Source of the DNA: Acidobacteriota bacterium
Lineage (GTDB): Bacteria; Acidobacteriota; Vicinamibacteria; Vicinamibacterales; 2-12-FULL-66-21
Length of the DNA stretch: 18,605 bases
NCBI GenBank assembly: GCA_020200195.1
Contig: JAIVJE010000119.1
Coordinates: 1 to 18,605 of the forward strand
Direction: 5' to 3'
Below, piece by piece: positions 17,853-18,605 of this stretch (position 1 is its first letter; each line of letters starts with the position of its first letter). A program made the translations under genes and the position numbers. The notes under the pieces are model-generated. The model did not search any database. It saw nothing but the letters and a program-made list of their open reading frames with translations, and had not been told where the DNA came from.

Positions 17853-18605
17853 ATGCCGTTCCGAGAGATCACTGGCCACCGCCGCCTGCTCGAGCTGCTG
17901 GCGCGCGCGGCCCGGCGCGGCTCCCTGTCGCCCAGCCTGATCTTCGCGGGACCCGACGGCGTCGGAAAGCGCGTGGCCGCCATCGCCCTGGCGCAGGTGA
18001 TGAATTGCCAGACGCCTGTGCCCCTGGGTGAGGACCCCCTGGGTGAGGACCCCCTCGGTGAGGACAAAGATGCCTGCGGTACCTGCGCGTCGTGCCGGCG
18101 CATCGCGCGCGGCGTGCATGCCGACGTGCTCCTGATCGAGCCAGGCGAGACCGGGGCCATCAAGGTCGACCAGATCCGTGAGGCGATCGAGCGCACCGCG
18201 TATCGTCCCTTTGAGGGCCGCCGGCGCGTCGTCATTATCGACGATGCGGATGCCGTGCTCGGGGAGGCGCAGAACGCCCTGCTGAAGACGCTGGAGGAGC
18301 CGCCAGGATCATCGAGCATCGTTCTGATCACGTCGCGGCCCGACTTCCTGCTGCCGACCGTCCGTTCGCGATGCCAGCTGCTGCGGTTCGGCCGTCTGGC
18401 GCCCGGCGACATCGCGTTGGTGCTTAGGCGCGACCATGGCTACGGGTCCGCCGACGCGCATGCGGCGGCCTCAGCGGCGGACGGCAGTCTCGGTGGTGCG
18501 CTCCAGGGCGGATCCGACGAGTACGTGGAAGCGCGCGACGCCGCGGCGGTGTTGCTCAAGACCGTGGCCGCATCAAAGGACCCCAGACGTCGCCTGGAAG
18601 GGGCC
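17853..18605 (+). CDS. holB: DNA polymerase III delta' subunit, C-terminus cut by window edge
   Basis: 251 codons from ATG 17853 to the window end with no stop. MPFREITGHRRLLELLARAA leads into the clamp-loader AAA+ fold. The Walker A motif is GPDGVGKR (about 40-47). A zinc module has its first Cys in MNCQ and then CGTCASC. IKVDQIREAIE, RRVVIIDDADAV (Walker B like), AQNALLKTLEEPP and the SRC motif in TVRSRCQLL follow. Delta' proteins keep SRC but usually lack full ATPase activity. Between the first and second Cys there is an exact protein repeat PLGED x3, encoded by three 15-base units at 18012-18065. It starts 22 bases after the PBP gene; no strong ribosome site is visible. Confidence 0.92.
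   Translation, partial: MPFREITGHRRLLELLARAARRGSLSPSLIFAGPDGVGKRVAAIALAQVMNCQTPVPLGEDPLGEDPLGEDKDACGTCASCRRIARGVHADVLLIEPGETGAIKVDQIREAIERTAYRPFEGRRRVVIIDDADAVLGEAQNALLKTLEEPPGSSSIVLITSRPDFLLPTVRSRCQLLRFGRLAPGDIALVLRRDHGYGSADAHAAASAADGSLGGALQGGSDEYVEARDAAAVLLKTVAASKDPRRRLEGA
18020..18064 (+). repeat. in-frame 15-base tandem repeat (three units) inside holB
   Basis: Three adjacent units of CCCCTGGGTGAGGAC type, the third with one changed base (CTC for CTG), encode PLGED three times inside the zinc-binding loop. The near identity suggests recent slippage expansion. Confidence 0.85.

Overview
The window is a GC-rich bacterial segment that most resembles Acidobacteriota, probably a Vicinamibacteria-like lineage. 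This is an inference from gene content: an ADOP-type orphan permease, a 'VWFA-related acidobacterial' secreted protein (TIGR03436 type), Tat-exported Gfo/Idh/MocA oxidoreductases, and a GMC oxidoreductase paired with a gluconate-2-dehydrogenase-subunit-3-like protein. Both ends cut a gene: the permease at base 1 and the DNA polymerase III delta' gene at base 18605.

Layout. 1-1466 (-) permease, 3' end outside the window. 1659-2428 (+) DUF1080 protein, broken. 2444-4291 (+) VWFA-type secreted protein. 4292-4837 is a convergent gap holding two inverted repeat arms around a degenerate HicA-like remnant. 4838-6203 (-) Tat-exported Gfo/Idh/MocA protein, broken. 6204-6525 is a divergent gap with a hairpin-forming repeat and a promoter. 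6526-13252 (+) is a run of GMC oxidoreductase, its small Tat subunit, a membrane spermidine-synthase-like protein (broken), a c-type cytochrome, a second Gfo/Idh/MocA enzyme and a TIM-barrel epimerase/isomerase. 13326-14540 (-) MFS symporter, overlapping or adjoining a second, broken TIM-barrel protein (14567-15371). 15552-17830 (+) PBP1A-type transglycosylase/transpeptidase, broken. 17853-18605 (+) holB, cut by the edge.

Function. The central genes fit a periplasmic oxidative sugar pathway of the 3-keto-glycoside kind. The GMC enzyme, Tat-bearing small subunit and cytochrome c would oxidise a sugar hydroxyl. DUF1080 and TIM-barrel proteins would cleave or rearrange the 3-keto product, Gfo/Idh enzymes would do further redox steps, and the MFS protein would import products. 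The substrate cannot be read from the sequence.

Two patterns stand out. First, five intergenic gaps carry short repeats with a period close to 7 bases. Three or four different sequence families are used, and four of the five gaps have two arms in inverted orientation. Second, six genes lack a conserved internal block of an estimated 30 to 110 residues. Five of them change frame at the junction and one stays in frame. The missing residues are not encoded in any frame. Collapsed assembly gaps are the simplest explanation and real deletion is the alternative; the sequence alone cannot decide.
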